From: Cytophaga sp051961495
GTDB taxonomy: Bacteria; Bacteroidota; Bacteroidia; Cytophagales; Cytophagaceae
NCBI RefSeq assembly: GCF_051961495.1
Contig: NZ_JBQCDF010000027.1
Span: 1 to 15,418, forward strand
Reading direction: 5' to 3'
DNA length: 15,418 nucleotides
The position numbers and the translations under genes are program-made. Every line of letters starts with the position of its first letter. The first letter of the stretch is position 1. The notes below the pieces were generated by a model. The model saw only the letters and a program-made list of their open reading frames with translations, was not told the origin of the DNA and made no database searches. Shown one piece after another: positions 1 through 6,379 of this stretch.

Positions 1-765
1 GGCATTGGCCGCTTTTTTTATAACATAGAAGGAAAGTTGGAATTTGAACCAGACTATCTGGTTAATTTCTCGTCTGATAGTTTTGGGTTGACAGATTTTG
101 TTTTTAAACCAATTGAGCGTAATACTTACAATATGAACCAGCCGACTACTCACCGTAATGCAAAAGATGCGTCTGCGAAAGCGACCGAAAAAGGTGAAGC
201 AGCACAACAAAAATCCAATTCTCTTACCAAAGTTCTTTTAATATTAATGCCTTTAGTGGTATTGATTGGAGCAGCAGGATATGTTGTATATAACCAACAG
301 CAGGACATTTCTCTTGGCGGTATCAGCATTTTTAAAACCTTAGGTATTAAAAAAGAAGTTGCTGTAGCTGATACAACAACCAAAGTAGCAGCCGTTGATT
401 CTGTTGCAGCTGAAGTGGAGCAGGCGGTAGAAATGCCTCAGGAAGTAGCTGCTGTTGAAGAAACAGTGATTGAAGAGAAACCTGTTTCAGTAAAGAAAGA
501 AAAGAAAACTGTAGCAGCAGTGCAAACAGCTGATGCGGTTTCGGGTAAATATTATGTTATTGTGGGTTCATTTAAAAATGAATCAAATGCGGATAAGCTA
601 CATGAAAAATTATCTGCCAAAGGTAAAGCTGTTACCAAGCTGCCAATAGATGCAAACGGATATTACAAAGTGGCAGTAGGGGCTTTTGATTCTATGGAGG
701 CCGCTAATACAGAAGCTTCGGGATTGGCAGCTGACTTCAGTGGTACCTGGATAAAGAAATACTAA
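1..765 (+). CDS. HU-CCDC81/SPOR domain protein, 5'-truncated by window edge
   Basis: The frame is open from the first base, so the gene begins upstream of the window and the TTG at 37 is not its start. The first visible residues (GIGRFFYNIEG..., then NFSSDSFGL and a FKPIERN-like tail) resemble the end of the CCDC81-type bacterial HU domain that Bacteroidota fuse to SPOR domains. Counting from the TTG, an Ala/Lys-rich stretch precedes a membrane helix at about residues 66-85. A low-complexity Ala/Val/Glu linker (about 107-165) follows, then a C-terminal SPOR domain (about 170-242) starting KYYVIVGSF and ending GTWIKKY. SPOR domains bind denuded septal peptidoglycan, so this is probably an inner-membrane protein reaching into the periplasm, with the HU part in the cytoplasm. 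The SPOR assignment is strong; the HU part rests on a fragment. It lies 64 nt upstream of the tonB-like gene. Confidence 0.85.
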   Translation, partial: GIGRFFYNIEGKLEFEPDYLVNFSSDSFGLTDFVFKPIERNTYNMNQPTTHRNAKDASAKATEKGEAAQQKSNSLTKVLLILMPLVVLIGAAGYVVYNQQQDISLGGISIFKTLGIKKEVAVADTTTKVAAVDSVAAEVEQAVEMPQEVAAVEETVIEEKPVSVKKEKKTVAAVQTADAVSGKYYVIVGSFKNESNADKLHEKLSAKGKAVTKLPIDANGYYKVAVGAFDSMEAANTEASGLAADFSGTWIKKY

Positions 766-773
766 AGTTGCTG

Positions 774-796
774 CAGGTAATGGATGCCATTGCCTG
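774..796 (+). repeat. Short intergenic hairpin between the SPOR gene and the tonB-like gene
   Basis: CAGGTAATGG (774-783) pairs with CCATTGCCTG (787-796) over 10 bp with one G-T wobble and a 3-nt loop (ATG). It starts 8 nt after the SPOR gene stop. It is followed by GAAAAAAAC and not by a T run, so it is not a canonical terminator for the plus strand. It could stabilise or separate segments of an intercistronic transcript, or be chance. Confidence 0.4.
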
Positions 797-829
797 AAAA
801 AAACGTTGACACTTTAAACGCGGACAGTC

Positions 830-1633
830 ATGGCAGTGAATGAACAAAAAGACAAAGAAATCAAAGGGATTATAATCTCTGTTGTAATTCATGCCATGTT
901 TTTGCTGTTATTCTTTTTTATAACAGTTTTTAAAGCACAAGACCCACCATTATCCGGCATGGCCGGAGCAGATATAAATTTTGGTTTTGATTCTGAAGGT
1001 TCAGGGGATAACAATTCCATGGATCAGGCAACAGACAATCAAGAGCATACTGAACAGGCAGACAATGCGCAGGCGGTAGAAGAAGCTGCAGCACCTGAAG
1101 AAGTGCTTTCAACAACGAATGTGAATGCTGACAATGTTGTTCCTGATACTAAAAAGACTTCTACTTCACAAACCTCTACCAACACAACACAGAATACTAC
1201 CCAGAATACAAATAAAAATACCAGCACGTCTAAACCGGGTGGTACAGAAGGGCATGGTACTTCCAACACAACCGGTAACTTTGGTAAACCAGACGGTACG
1301 CTTGATGGTAAAGGTTTGTATCCGGGTGACGGAGGAAATGGTACTGGCGGAAATGGTAATAATAGTGCCCTATCAATGGATGGATGGCATCTGGATGCTG
1401 AACCAAAAGTAGATAATGCAGATAAAGAAGCGGGTAAAGTTACTTTTACTGTTAAGATAGATAGTGAAGGCAATATTCTTGGTATTAAAGTTGGTGAAAA
1501 GCAGGTAAGCGAAGGTCTTATCAAAAAATGTGAAGATGAAATCCGTAAGATGGAATTCATTCGAAACAAAACGAATCGTAACACCAGCGAAACTTTTACC
1601 GGAGTGGTAACATTTGTATTCCGAAAAACCTGA
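830..1633 (+). CDS. TonB-like energy transducer
   Basis: A 267-aa protein with TonB architecture. A short cytoplasmic N-terminus leads into one membrane helix (about residues 13-34). Ser17 and His21 within it have the same four-residue spacing as Ser16 and His20 of E. coli TonB, residues needed for coupling to ExbB/ExbD. The periplasmic linker is not the usual Pro/Lys-rich rod: it is first acidic and Gln/Ala-rich (about 55-95), then Thr/Asn-rich (about 108-150), then Gly-rich (about 150-180). The C-terminal domain (about 186-267) carries the GKVTFTVKIDSEGNI strand, the KKCEDEIRKMEF helix and the final GVVTFVFRK strand of TonB/TolA-type domains. It would transmit proton-motive force to outer-membrane receptors or to a Tol-like envelope system. 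The folC start lies 3 nt after the stop, so the two are surely co-transcribed. No exbB or exbD is adjacent. TonB and TolA roles cannot be separated from sequence alone. Confidence 0.8.
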   Translation: MAVNEQKDKEIKGIIISVVIHAMFLLLFFFITVFKAQDPPLSGMAGADINFGFDSEGSGDNNSMDQATDNQEHTEQADNAQAVEEAAAPEEVLSTTNVNADNVVPDTKKTSTSQTSTNTTQNTTQNTNKNTSTSKPGGTEGHGTSNTTGNFGKPDGTLDGKGLYPGDGGNGTGGNGNNSALSMDGWHLDAEPKVDNADKEAGKVTFTVKIDSEGNILGIKVGEKQVSEGLIKKCEDEIRKMEFIRNKTNRNTSETFTGVVTFVFRKT

Positions 1634-1636
1634 TTC

Positions 1637-2926
1637 GTGCATTATAGTCAAGCAATTGATTTTCTTTATAATCAATACCCCGCCTTTGAAAAGCAAGGAG
1701 GTTTAGCATACAAGCCCGGCCTTGATAATGTCCTTGGAATTTCTGCCGCATTCGGCAATCCGCATCTCTTATTTAAATCTGTTCATATTGCCGGTACAAA
1801 CGGCAAAGGCAGTAGCTCAAGCATGCTGGCTTCGGTGTTACAGAGCGCAGGCTATAAAGTAGGTTTGTATACTTCACCGCATATTCATGATTTTACAGAA
1901 CGCATCCGCATCAATGGCATTCCTGTTCCGCAGGATGTAGTGGTTGATTTTGTTCAGCAACACACAGCAATATTCGATCAGTTTAAGCCTTCTTTTTTTG
2001 AAATTACCACAATCCTCGCATTCAATTGGTTTGCGAAGCAGCAGGTAGACATTGCCATCATTGAAACCGGTATGGGTGGCCGCCTGGATGCAACCAACAT
2101 CATTCAACCTGAAGTTTCCCTGATTACGAATGTAAGCCTTGATCATACACAGTTTTTAGGCAATACTCCAGAATTGATTGCTGCTGAAAAGGCAGGGATC
2201 ATAAAAAAATCAACACCGATTGTTATTTCTGAATGGCAGGAAGGTTTGATTTCCATATATGAAGAGATCGCTCACAGGCTGGAAGCTCCGTTGATAAAGG
2301 CGTTTGAACATTATAAGGCTGCAATTGTTTCTGCTTCAGATACAGCATCGCATTTGGAGGTTACAGATTGTAAAGTAAATCAGCAGTACAATCTTGCATT
2401 GGATCTGCAGGGAAACTACCAGGCAAAAAATATCATTGGCGTTTTGTCTGTGCTGGATCAACTGGTTTTGAAAGGGTGGAATATCAGTAAAACATCTGTA
2501 AAAAGCGGACTTGAACATGTGCAGCAATTGTCAGGCTTTCGGGGCCGTTGGCAGGTTGTATCACATAAGCCTTTAGTAGTACTGGATGCAGCGCACAATG
2601 TTGCCGGTATGGAATATTCTGTAAAACAATTGCAGCAATATAAAAAGCCCATACATATTGTGATTGGCATGGTGAAAGATAAAGATATTTCTCAGGTGTT
2701 ATCGTTGATGCCGAAAGAAGCAGCTTATTATTTTTGTCAGGCAGATTCTCATAGGGCTATGCCAGCAGCAGAATTGGAAGCATTGGCACAAAACTTCGGT
2801 CTGCGCGGACAAGCTATACCAAACGTGAATAAAGCATTCAAACAAGCTCAAAAGAATGCCGGCATGGATGATGTTATCTGGGTGGGAGGTAGTTTATATG
2901 TTCTGGGAGATTTAGTAATAAAATAG
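1637..2926 (+). CDS. folC: Folylpolyglutamate synthase / dihydrofolate synthase
   Basis: FolC adds glutamate to dihydropteroate and/or to tetrahydrofolates with ATP, in the cytoplasm. The 429-aa length fits the Mur-ligase-like FolC family. Visible signatures are the P-loop GTNGKGSS (residues 53-60), LYTSPHIHDFTERI (77-90), the GMGGRLDATN motif (145-154), SLDHTQFLG (167-175) with the adjacent EKAGIIK (184-190), FRGRWQ (301-306) opening the C-terminal domain, LDAAHN (316-321, commonly DGAHN) and the closing WVGGSLYVLGDL segment. The start is GTG at 1637, 3 nt after the tonB-like stop; the next gene begins 1 nt after its stop. This spacing suggests translational coupling in a tonB-folC-trmB unit. 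Whether it has both synthase activities cannot be told from sequence. Confidence 0.95.
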   Translation: MHYSQAIDFLYNQYPAFEKQGGLAYKPGLDNVLGISAAFGNPHLLFKSVHIAGTNGKGSSSSMLASVLQSAGYKVGLYTSPHIHDFTERIRINGIPVPQDVVVDFVQQHTAIFDQFKPSFFEITTILAFNWFAKQQVDIAIIETGMGGRLDATNIIQPEVSLITNVSLDHTQFLGNTPELIAAEKAGIIKKSTPIVISEWQEGLISIYEEIAHRLEAPLIKAFEHYKAAIVSASDTASHLEVTDCKVNQQYNLALDLQGNYQAKNIIGVLSVLDQLVLKGWNISKTSVKSGLEHVQQLSGFRGRWQVVSHKPLVVLDAAHNVAGMEYSVKQLQQYKKPIHIVIGMVKDKDISQVLSLMPKEAAYYFCQADSHRAMPAAELEALAQNFGLRGQAIPNVNKAFKQAQKNAGMDDVIWVGGSLYVLGDLVIK

Positions 2927-2927
2927 A

Positions 2928-3593
2928 ATGGCACGTAAAAAATTAATGCGCTTTAAATGGAACGAAGAGGTACACAACCTGTTTCAACCTGAAAAAGAAA
3001 ATTACAAAGCGTATAAAGGAAAATGGAATGAATATTTTAAGAATGATCATCCGATCATTCTGGAGGTTGGCTGCGGAAGGGCTGAGTATACAACGGGTCT
3101 GGCTGCATTGTTTCCTGAGAATAACTACATTGGTTTGGATATAAAAGGCGCAAGGCTCTGGAAGGGGAGTTCATTATCCGTTGAACAAGGTTTGAATAAT
3201 ACAGCATTCATCAGAACCAAATTGCAGAACCTTGAAGACTTCTTTTTACCAGGTGAAGTGAAAGGAATCTGGATTACTTTCCCTGATCCTAAACCAAGGG
3301 AAAGTGAAGCCAAACTTCGTTTATCAGGATTGCGCTTTATGAATATTTATCGTAAGCTTATGCCAGATGGCGGAAAGGTTTTCTTTAAAACGGATAATAG
3401 AGCTTTGTTTGATCATACGCTGGAAGTATTGCAGGATGCGTCGCTTAAGATTACAAACCTTGTCTTTACACATGACCTGTATCAGTCTGATTTGTTATCT
3501 GAACATTATGGTATTCAAACTACTTATGAAAAGACTTATCTGAATCAGGGCGTACCGATCAATTATTTGAAGTTTGATTTTCTACCAAAATAA
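2928..3593 (+). CDS. trmB: tRNA (guanine-N7-)-methyltransferase
   Basis: TrmB methylates N7 of guanosine 46 in the variable loop of tRNAs using S-adenosylmethionine. The 221-aa protein shows the SAM-binding loop LEVGCGRAEY (residues 45-54), the acidic YIGLDIKGARLWKG segment (67-80), the family-specific TFPDPKP motif (117-123), KTDNRALFDHTLEVL (154-168) and the C-terminal TTYEKTYLNQG region that closes over the substrate. The basic run usually following FPDPWPK is only partly kept (RESEAKLRLS), as I recall for Bacteroidota homologues. ATG follows the folC stop after one base, so expression is probably coupled. Identification is firm. Confidence 0.95.
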   Translation: MARKKLMRFKWNEEVHNLFQPEKENYKAYKGKWNEYFKNDHPIILEVGCGRAEYTTGLAALFPENNYIGLDIKGARLWKGSSLSVEQGLNNTAFIRTKLQNLEDFFLPGEVKGIWITFPDPKPRESEAKLRLSGLRFMNIYRKLMPDGGKVFFKTDNRALFDHTLEVLQDASLKITNLVFTHDLYQSDLLSEHYGIQTTYEKTYLNQGVPINYLKFDFLPK

Positions 3594-3594
3594 A

Positions 3595-3935
3595 ATGAGT
3601 ACATGTTTTGAATTTTTCATGTTGATTTTCCTGGGTATGCTAATGAATACTGTTTTAGCGCAGGACACTATTAGATCGGATAAGCAGCTGAATGATGTTG
3701 AAAAGGTAGGTACGCCACATTCAAAAATCGGGAATTCAAATGAGTATAAGTATTATATTACTTTTGCTGTAACCGTTGATAGTCTTGGTAATGTTCTATA
3801 TGCTAGTGTTGTCAAAAAAATATAGGCAACAAGCTTACTCAAAAATGCAGGGGAAAAATTTATAAAATGAGATTCAATACTGAAAAACCTGACGCAAAAG
3901 GTCTTGTTACCTTTGTTTTTAAAGAAGGCTATTAA
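3595..3935 (+). pseudogene. Small secreted TonB C-terminal-domain protein, frameshifted
   Basis: The gene starts at ATG 3595, one base after the trmB stop. It has a signal peptide (about residues 1-22, ending NTVLAQD) and the first strands of a TonB C-terminal domain (YYITFAVTVDSLGNVLYASVV). The frame then stops at TAG 3823, just after a run of seven A (3814-3820). Reading on in the -1 frame from this run gives about 37 further sense codons ending in TAA at 3933-3935. They include QKCRGKIYKMRFN and GLVTFVFKEGY, matching the helix and last strand of the TonB-like protein at 830-1633 (KKCEDEIRKMEF, GVVTFVFRK). Adding one A would give an intact protein of about 113 aa. Alternatively the old frame was 0-frame up to about 3866 (SLLKNAGEKFIK also looks domain-like), which would need a nonsense change plus a second indel. 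Decay by homopolymer indel is most likely; slippage at A7 or a sequencing error is possible. Confidence 0.75.
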
Positions 3936-3940
3936 CTAAT

Positions 3941-3982
3941 AAATGAAGCCTTGGATAAATCATTCAAGGCTTCATTTTTTTT
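3941..3982 (+). terminator. Rho-independent terminator after the tonB-folC-trmB operon
   Basis: AAATGAAGCCTTG (3941-3953) pairs perfectly over 13 bp with CAAGGCTTCATTT (3965-3977) around an 11-nt loop. The right arm runs into T8 (3975-3982), so it is a strong terminator for the plus strand. It begins 5 nt after the stop of the broken TonB-domain gene. On the minus strand the exit side reads TTTATTAG, so it may also weakly stop transcription from the convergent beta-barrel gene. Confidence 0.9.
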
Positions 3983-3997
3983 AATCAAAAATGGCTT

Positions 3998-4558
3998 TTA
4001 TAAAATCTTAAATCCGGCAGATAGCATAAACACATTGGTATACATTGTGCTGCTGGATTTGTCAATATCTGTAAGTCCCTGCTGGTATCTCAGGTCGAAC
4101 GTTAATTTCCATACGTCCCAGCCTGCACCAACATTCAACAGGATATTGTCTGAAGAATAATCCGGTTTTCCTCCATCATACTTAAATGAGCTAATGTTTG
4201 AATAGCTCGGTCCGGCGAATATTCGTACATATGTCAAATCAGTAAATTTAAAGATTCTGTATCCAAGCAATAAATCTGCATTTATGTTGTTCATCTTAGT
4301 ATCTATGTTTGATTGGTTGAAATCAAATGTAGATGTATTATGCACATAATAAATGGCAGGTTGTATATACCATTTTTTGATATCTCCCCGAAGAAAGCCG
4401 CCCAAGGCATAACCGGTACCCGGTTTGCTGTTTGCAACATCTGAATGATCCAGCATGGATGAGGTAAGTCCTGCCATCGGTCCAAAGGTGATTAACTTTT
4501 GTGCCTGGGCAAACTGAATAATAAACAAAACGATGATAAATAAAAGTATCTTTTTCAT
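3998..4558 (-). CDS. Outer-membrane beta-barrel protein
   Basis: A 186-aa protein starting with a clear signal peptide (KK, hydrophobic core, FAQAQ cleavage region near residues 17-20). The remainder alternates short amphipathic strands with aromatic ends and polar turns: ALGGFLRGDI, WYIQPAIYYV, NADLLLGYRIF, VRIFAGPSYS, LLNVGAGWDVW, LTFDLRYQQGL and the final VFMLSAGFKIL. This pattern, with about eight strands, fits the small Bacteroidota 'outer membrane protein beta-barrel domain' (PorT/OmpW-like) families. Its ligand or partner cannot be inferred. It is monocistronic, facing the trmB operon tail-to-tail and diverging from gldA across a 166-nt gap. I found no good TAnnTTTG element for its own promoter in that gap. 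Confidence 0.8.
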   Translation of the reverse strand: MKKILLFIIVLFIIQFAQAQKLITFGPMAGLTSSMLDHSDVANSKPGTGYALGGFLRGDIKKWYIQPAIYYVHNTSTFDFNQSNIDTKMNNINADLLLGYRIFKFTDLTYVRIFAGPSYSNISSFKYDGGKPDYSSDNILLNVGAGWDVWKLTFDLRYQQGLTDIDKSSSTMYTNVFMLSAGFKIL

Positions 4559-4700
4559 AAGTGTGTTTTAAGAGAAGGCTAAGGTATTAAAAACCTTACT
4601 GGTTCTGAAATGAAATTTACGTTAACAATATACTATTTTGAAGATGGATTGTTGGTAAGAATTGGTTTGGGACACCTACAATAAACTCGAAAAATATGCG

Positions 4701-4708
4701 TATTTTTG
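4701..4708 (+). promoter_or_regulatory. Candidate -7 element upstream of gldA
   Basis: TATTTTTG matches the Bacteroidota -7 consensus TAnnTTTG and lies 16 nt before the gldA ATG. No well-spaced -33 TTG is visible: the closest TTTG (4666-4669) is about 31 nt away. The sequence is AT-rich, so a chance match is quite possible. Confidence 0.3.
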
Positions 4709-4724
4709 AAAAAATACCTACAAT

Positions 4725-5642
4725 ATGTCTGTATTAGTAAAAGACTTAGTTAAAATTTATGGAAAGCAGCGTGCTGTTGATGGTATAACTTTTACTGCAA
4801 ACAAAGGACAAATAACAGGATTTTTAGGTCCGAATGGTGCAGGGAAGTCAACTACAATGAAAATCGCAACATGCTTCATTCCGCCGTCATCCGGTACGGT
4901 TGAAGTATGCGGCTATGATGTAGAGGTATCACCTATAGAAGTTCGCAGACAGATCGGCTATTTACCCGAACACAATCCATTATACCTGGACATGTACGTG
5001 CAGGAATACCTGCAATTTACAGGAGGGCTTTATGGCATGAAAGGTGCACACCTGCAAAAACGTATTGCAGAAATGATTGATTTGTGCGGTTTGGGTGTTG
5101 AACAATATAAAAAGCTGGGTGCCTTATCGAAAGGTTACAGACAAAGAGCCGGACTGGCACAAGCGCTGATTCATGATCCGCAGGTGCTTATTCTGGATGA
5201 ACCAACTACGGGTCTTGATCCGAACCAGATTTTAGAAATCAGAAAAGTAATAAAAACCATTGCGAAGGATAAAACAGTAATCTTCTCAACCCACATCATG
5301 CAGGAAGTACAGGCATTGTGTGATCAGGTAATTATTATCAATAAGGGTAAAATTGTTGCCGATAAAACAATCGCTGAAATCCGTAATCTGAATACTGCTA
5401 TTAAAATCATCCGACTGGAGTTTACTGAAAACGTAGACATACCTTTCTTTAAAGAGTTTGATTACGTTTCAGATGCAAGACATGTACAAGGCAATATTTA
5501 TGAACTGGTTGTAACAACAGATGCCGATACCCGTCCGTTGATTTTTAAAGCCTGTGCAGAAAAAGGTTGGACACTGATCGAAATGAAAATAGAAGAGCAG
5601 TCGCTGGAAAGTGTGTTCAGAGAATTAACTTCTAAAATATAA
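4725..5642 (+). CDS. gldA: Gliding-associated ABC transporter ATP-binding subunit GldA
   Basis: A 305-aa ABC ATPase with all nucleotide-binding motifs: Walker A GPNGAGKST (residues 35-43), Q-loop region around GYLPEHNPLY (78-87), signature LSKGYRQR (134-141), Walker B LILDEP with catalytic Glu159, the D-loop GLDP and switch His190 (STH). The extra C-terminal region (about 225-305) ending SLESVFRELT is typical of ABC-2-type exporter ATPases such as GldA. It energises the GldF/GldG complex at the inner face of the cytoplasmic membrane. Established work in Flavobacterium links GldA, GldF and GldG to gliding; the transported substrate is unknown. The gene starts at ATG 4725 and gldF begins 8 nt after its stop. 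Confidence 0.9.
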   Translation: MSVLVKDLVKIYGKQRAVDGITFTANKGQITGFLGPNGAGKSTTMKIATCFIPPSSGTVEVCGYDVEVSPIEVRRQIGYLPEHNPLYLDMYVQEYLQFTGGLYGMKGAHLQKRIAEMIDLCGLGVEQYKKLGALSKGYRQRAGLAQALIHDPQVLILDEPTTGLDPNQILEIRKVIKTIAKDKTVIFSTHIMQEVQALCDQVIIINKGKIVADKTIAEIRNLNTAIKIIRLEFTENVDIPFFKEFDYVSDARHVQGNIYELVVTTDADTRPLIFKACAEKGWTLIEMKIEEQSLESVFRELTSKI

Positions 5643-5650
5643 TTGACTTT

Positions 5651-6379
5651 ATGTGGAGCATATTCAGGAAAGAAATAGCCGTATTCCTTAATTCATTAAT
5701 TGCCTATTTAGTTATACTTGTTTTTTTAACCTTCATAGGAGTTTTCATGTGGGTATTGCCTGAAAGCAGTATTCTTGATTACGGGTATGCAGAAATGGAT
5801 ACATTGTTTTCCTACGGACCTTTAGCGTTCCTGTTATTGATTCCGGCAATTACTATGCGTTCTTTCGCAGAGGAGAAAAAAGACGGTACCATTGAATTGT
5901 TATTGACCAAGCCAATCAGTGACTGGTCATTGCTGATGGGGAAATATTTATCAGCCTGCTCGCTGGTCGCATTGGCGCTCATTCCAACTGCTTTGTATTA
6001 CATCTCCGTTTATCAGTTAGGCAAACCTGTTGGGAATATTGATTCTGCAGCAGTTGCCTCATCGTATATCGGATTGTTTTTATTAGGCTGTGTATATACA
6101 GCTACCGGTATCTTTGCTTCTTCAATCAGTACCAATCAGATTGTTTCATTCATTGTAGCCTTATTGTTGTGTTATGTGCTGTATAGCGGTTTTGATCATC
6201 TGGCAAGCTTAAGCTTATGGGAAGGTTCAGCAATAACCTTACTGCCATTTGGCCTGGATTATCATTACAATGCACTCAGTAAAGGTGTAGTAGATTCCAG
6301 GAATGTATTTTACTTTTTGACAGTGATTGGCATTATGCTTTTATCGACGAAAATTATTTTAGGTAGCAGAAAGTGGTAA
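5651..6379 (+). CDS. gldF: Gliding-associated ABC transporter permease GldF
   Basis: A 242-aa ABC-2-type permease with six predicted membrane helices (about residues 15-35, 52-70, 100-121, 135-157, 162-182, 219-237). The cytoplasmic loop after helix 2 carries SFAEEKKDGTIELLLTKP (71-88), the conserved EExxGT coupling motif of this superfamily that contacts the ATPase. Position between gldA and gldG and length both fit GldF. Its last codons overlap the gldG reading frame by 7 nt if the GTG at 6373 is used, which suggests translational coupling. Confidence 0.9.
   Translation: MWSIFRKEIAVFLNSLIAYLVILVFLTFIGVFMWVLPESSILDYGYAEMDTLFSYGPLAFLLLIPAITMRSFAEEKKDGTIELLLTKPISDWSLLMGKYLSACSLVALALIPTALYYISVYQLGKPVGNIDSAAVASSYIGLFLLGCVYTATGIFASSISTNQIVSFIVALLLCYVLYSGFDHLASLSLWEGSAITLLPFGLDYHYNALSKGVVDSRNVFYFLTVIGIMLLSTKIILGSRKW

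Noticed and set aside
37..39. TTG at 37 as start of the SPOR protein
   Set aside because: The frame is open to the window edge and the upstream codons encode a GIGRFFYNIEG segment typical of the HU-CCDC81 domain, so the start lies outside.
1039..1584. Long open frame on the minus strand inside the tonB-like gene
   Set aside because: It is opposite a gene with clear TonB domains and is low-complexity in Ser/Val/Pro, as expected from reading the Gly/Thr/Asn-rich linker backwards.
3044..3326. trmB lacking the full basic FPDPWPKxRHxKRR motif
   Set aside because: The SAM loop, FPDP core and C-terminal motifs are intact, and Bacteroidota homologues commonly diverge after FPDP. This is lineage variation, not a defect.
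3951..4160. Plus-strand open frame antisense to the beta-barrel gene
   Set aside because: It begins inside the terminator hairpin at 3941-3982 and shows no domain or signal, while the opposite strand encodes a convincing signal peptide and barrel strands.
4580..4598. Small inverted repeat TAAGGT/ACCTTA upstream of the beta-barrel gene as an operator
   Set aside because: Only six base pairs in AT-rich DNA, with no matching regulator nearby; not distinguishable from chance.
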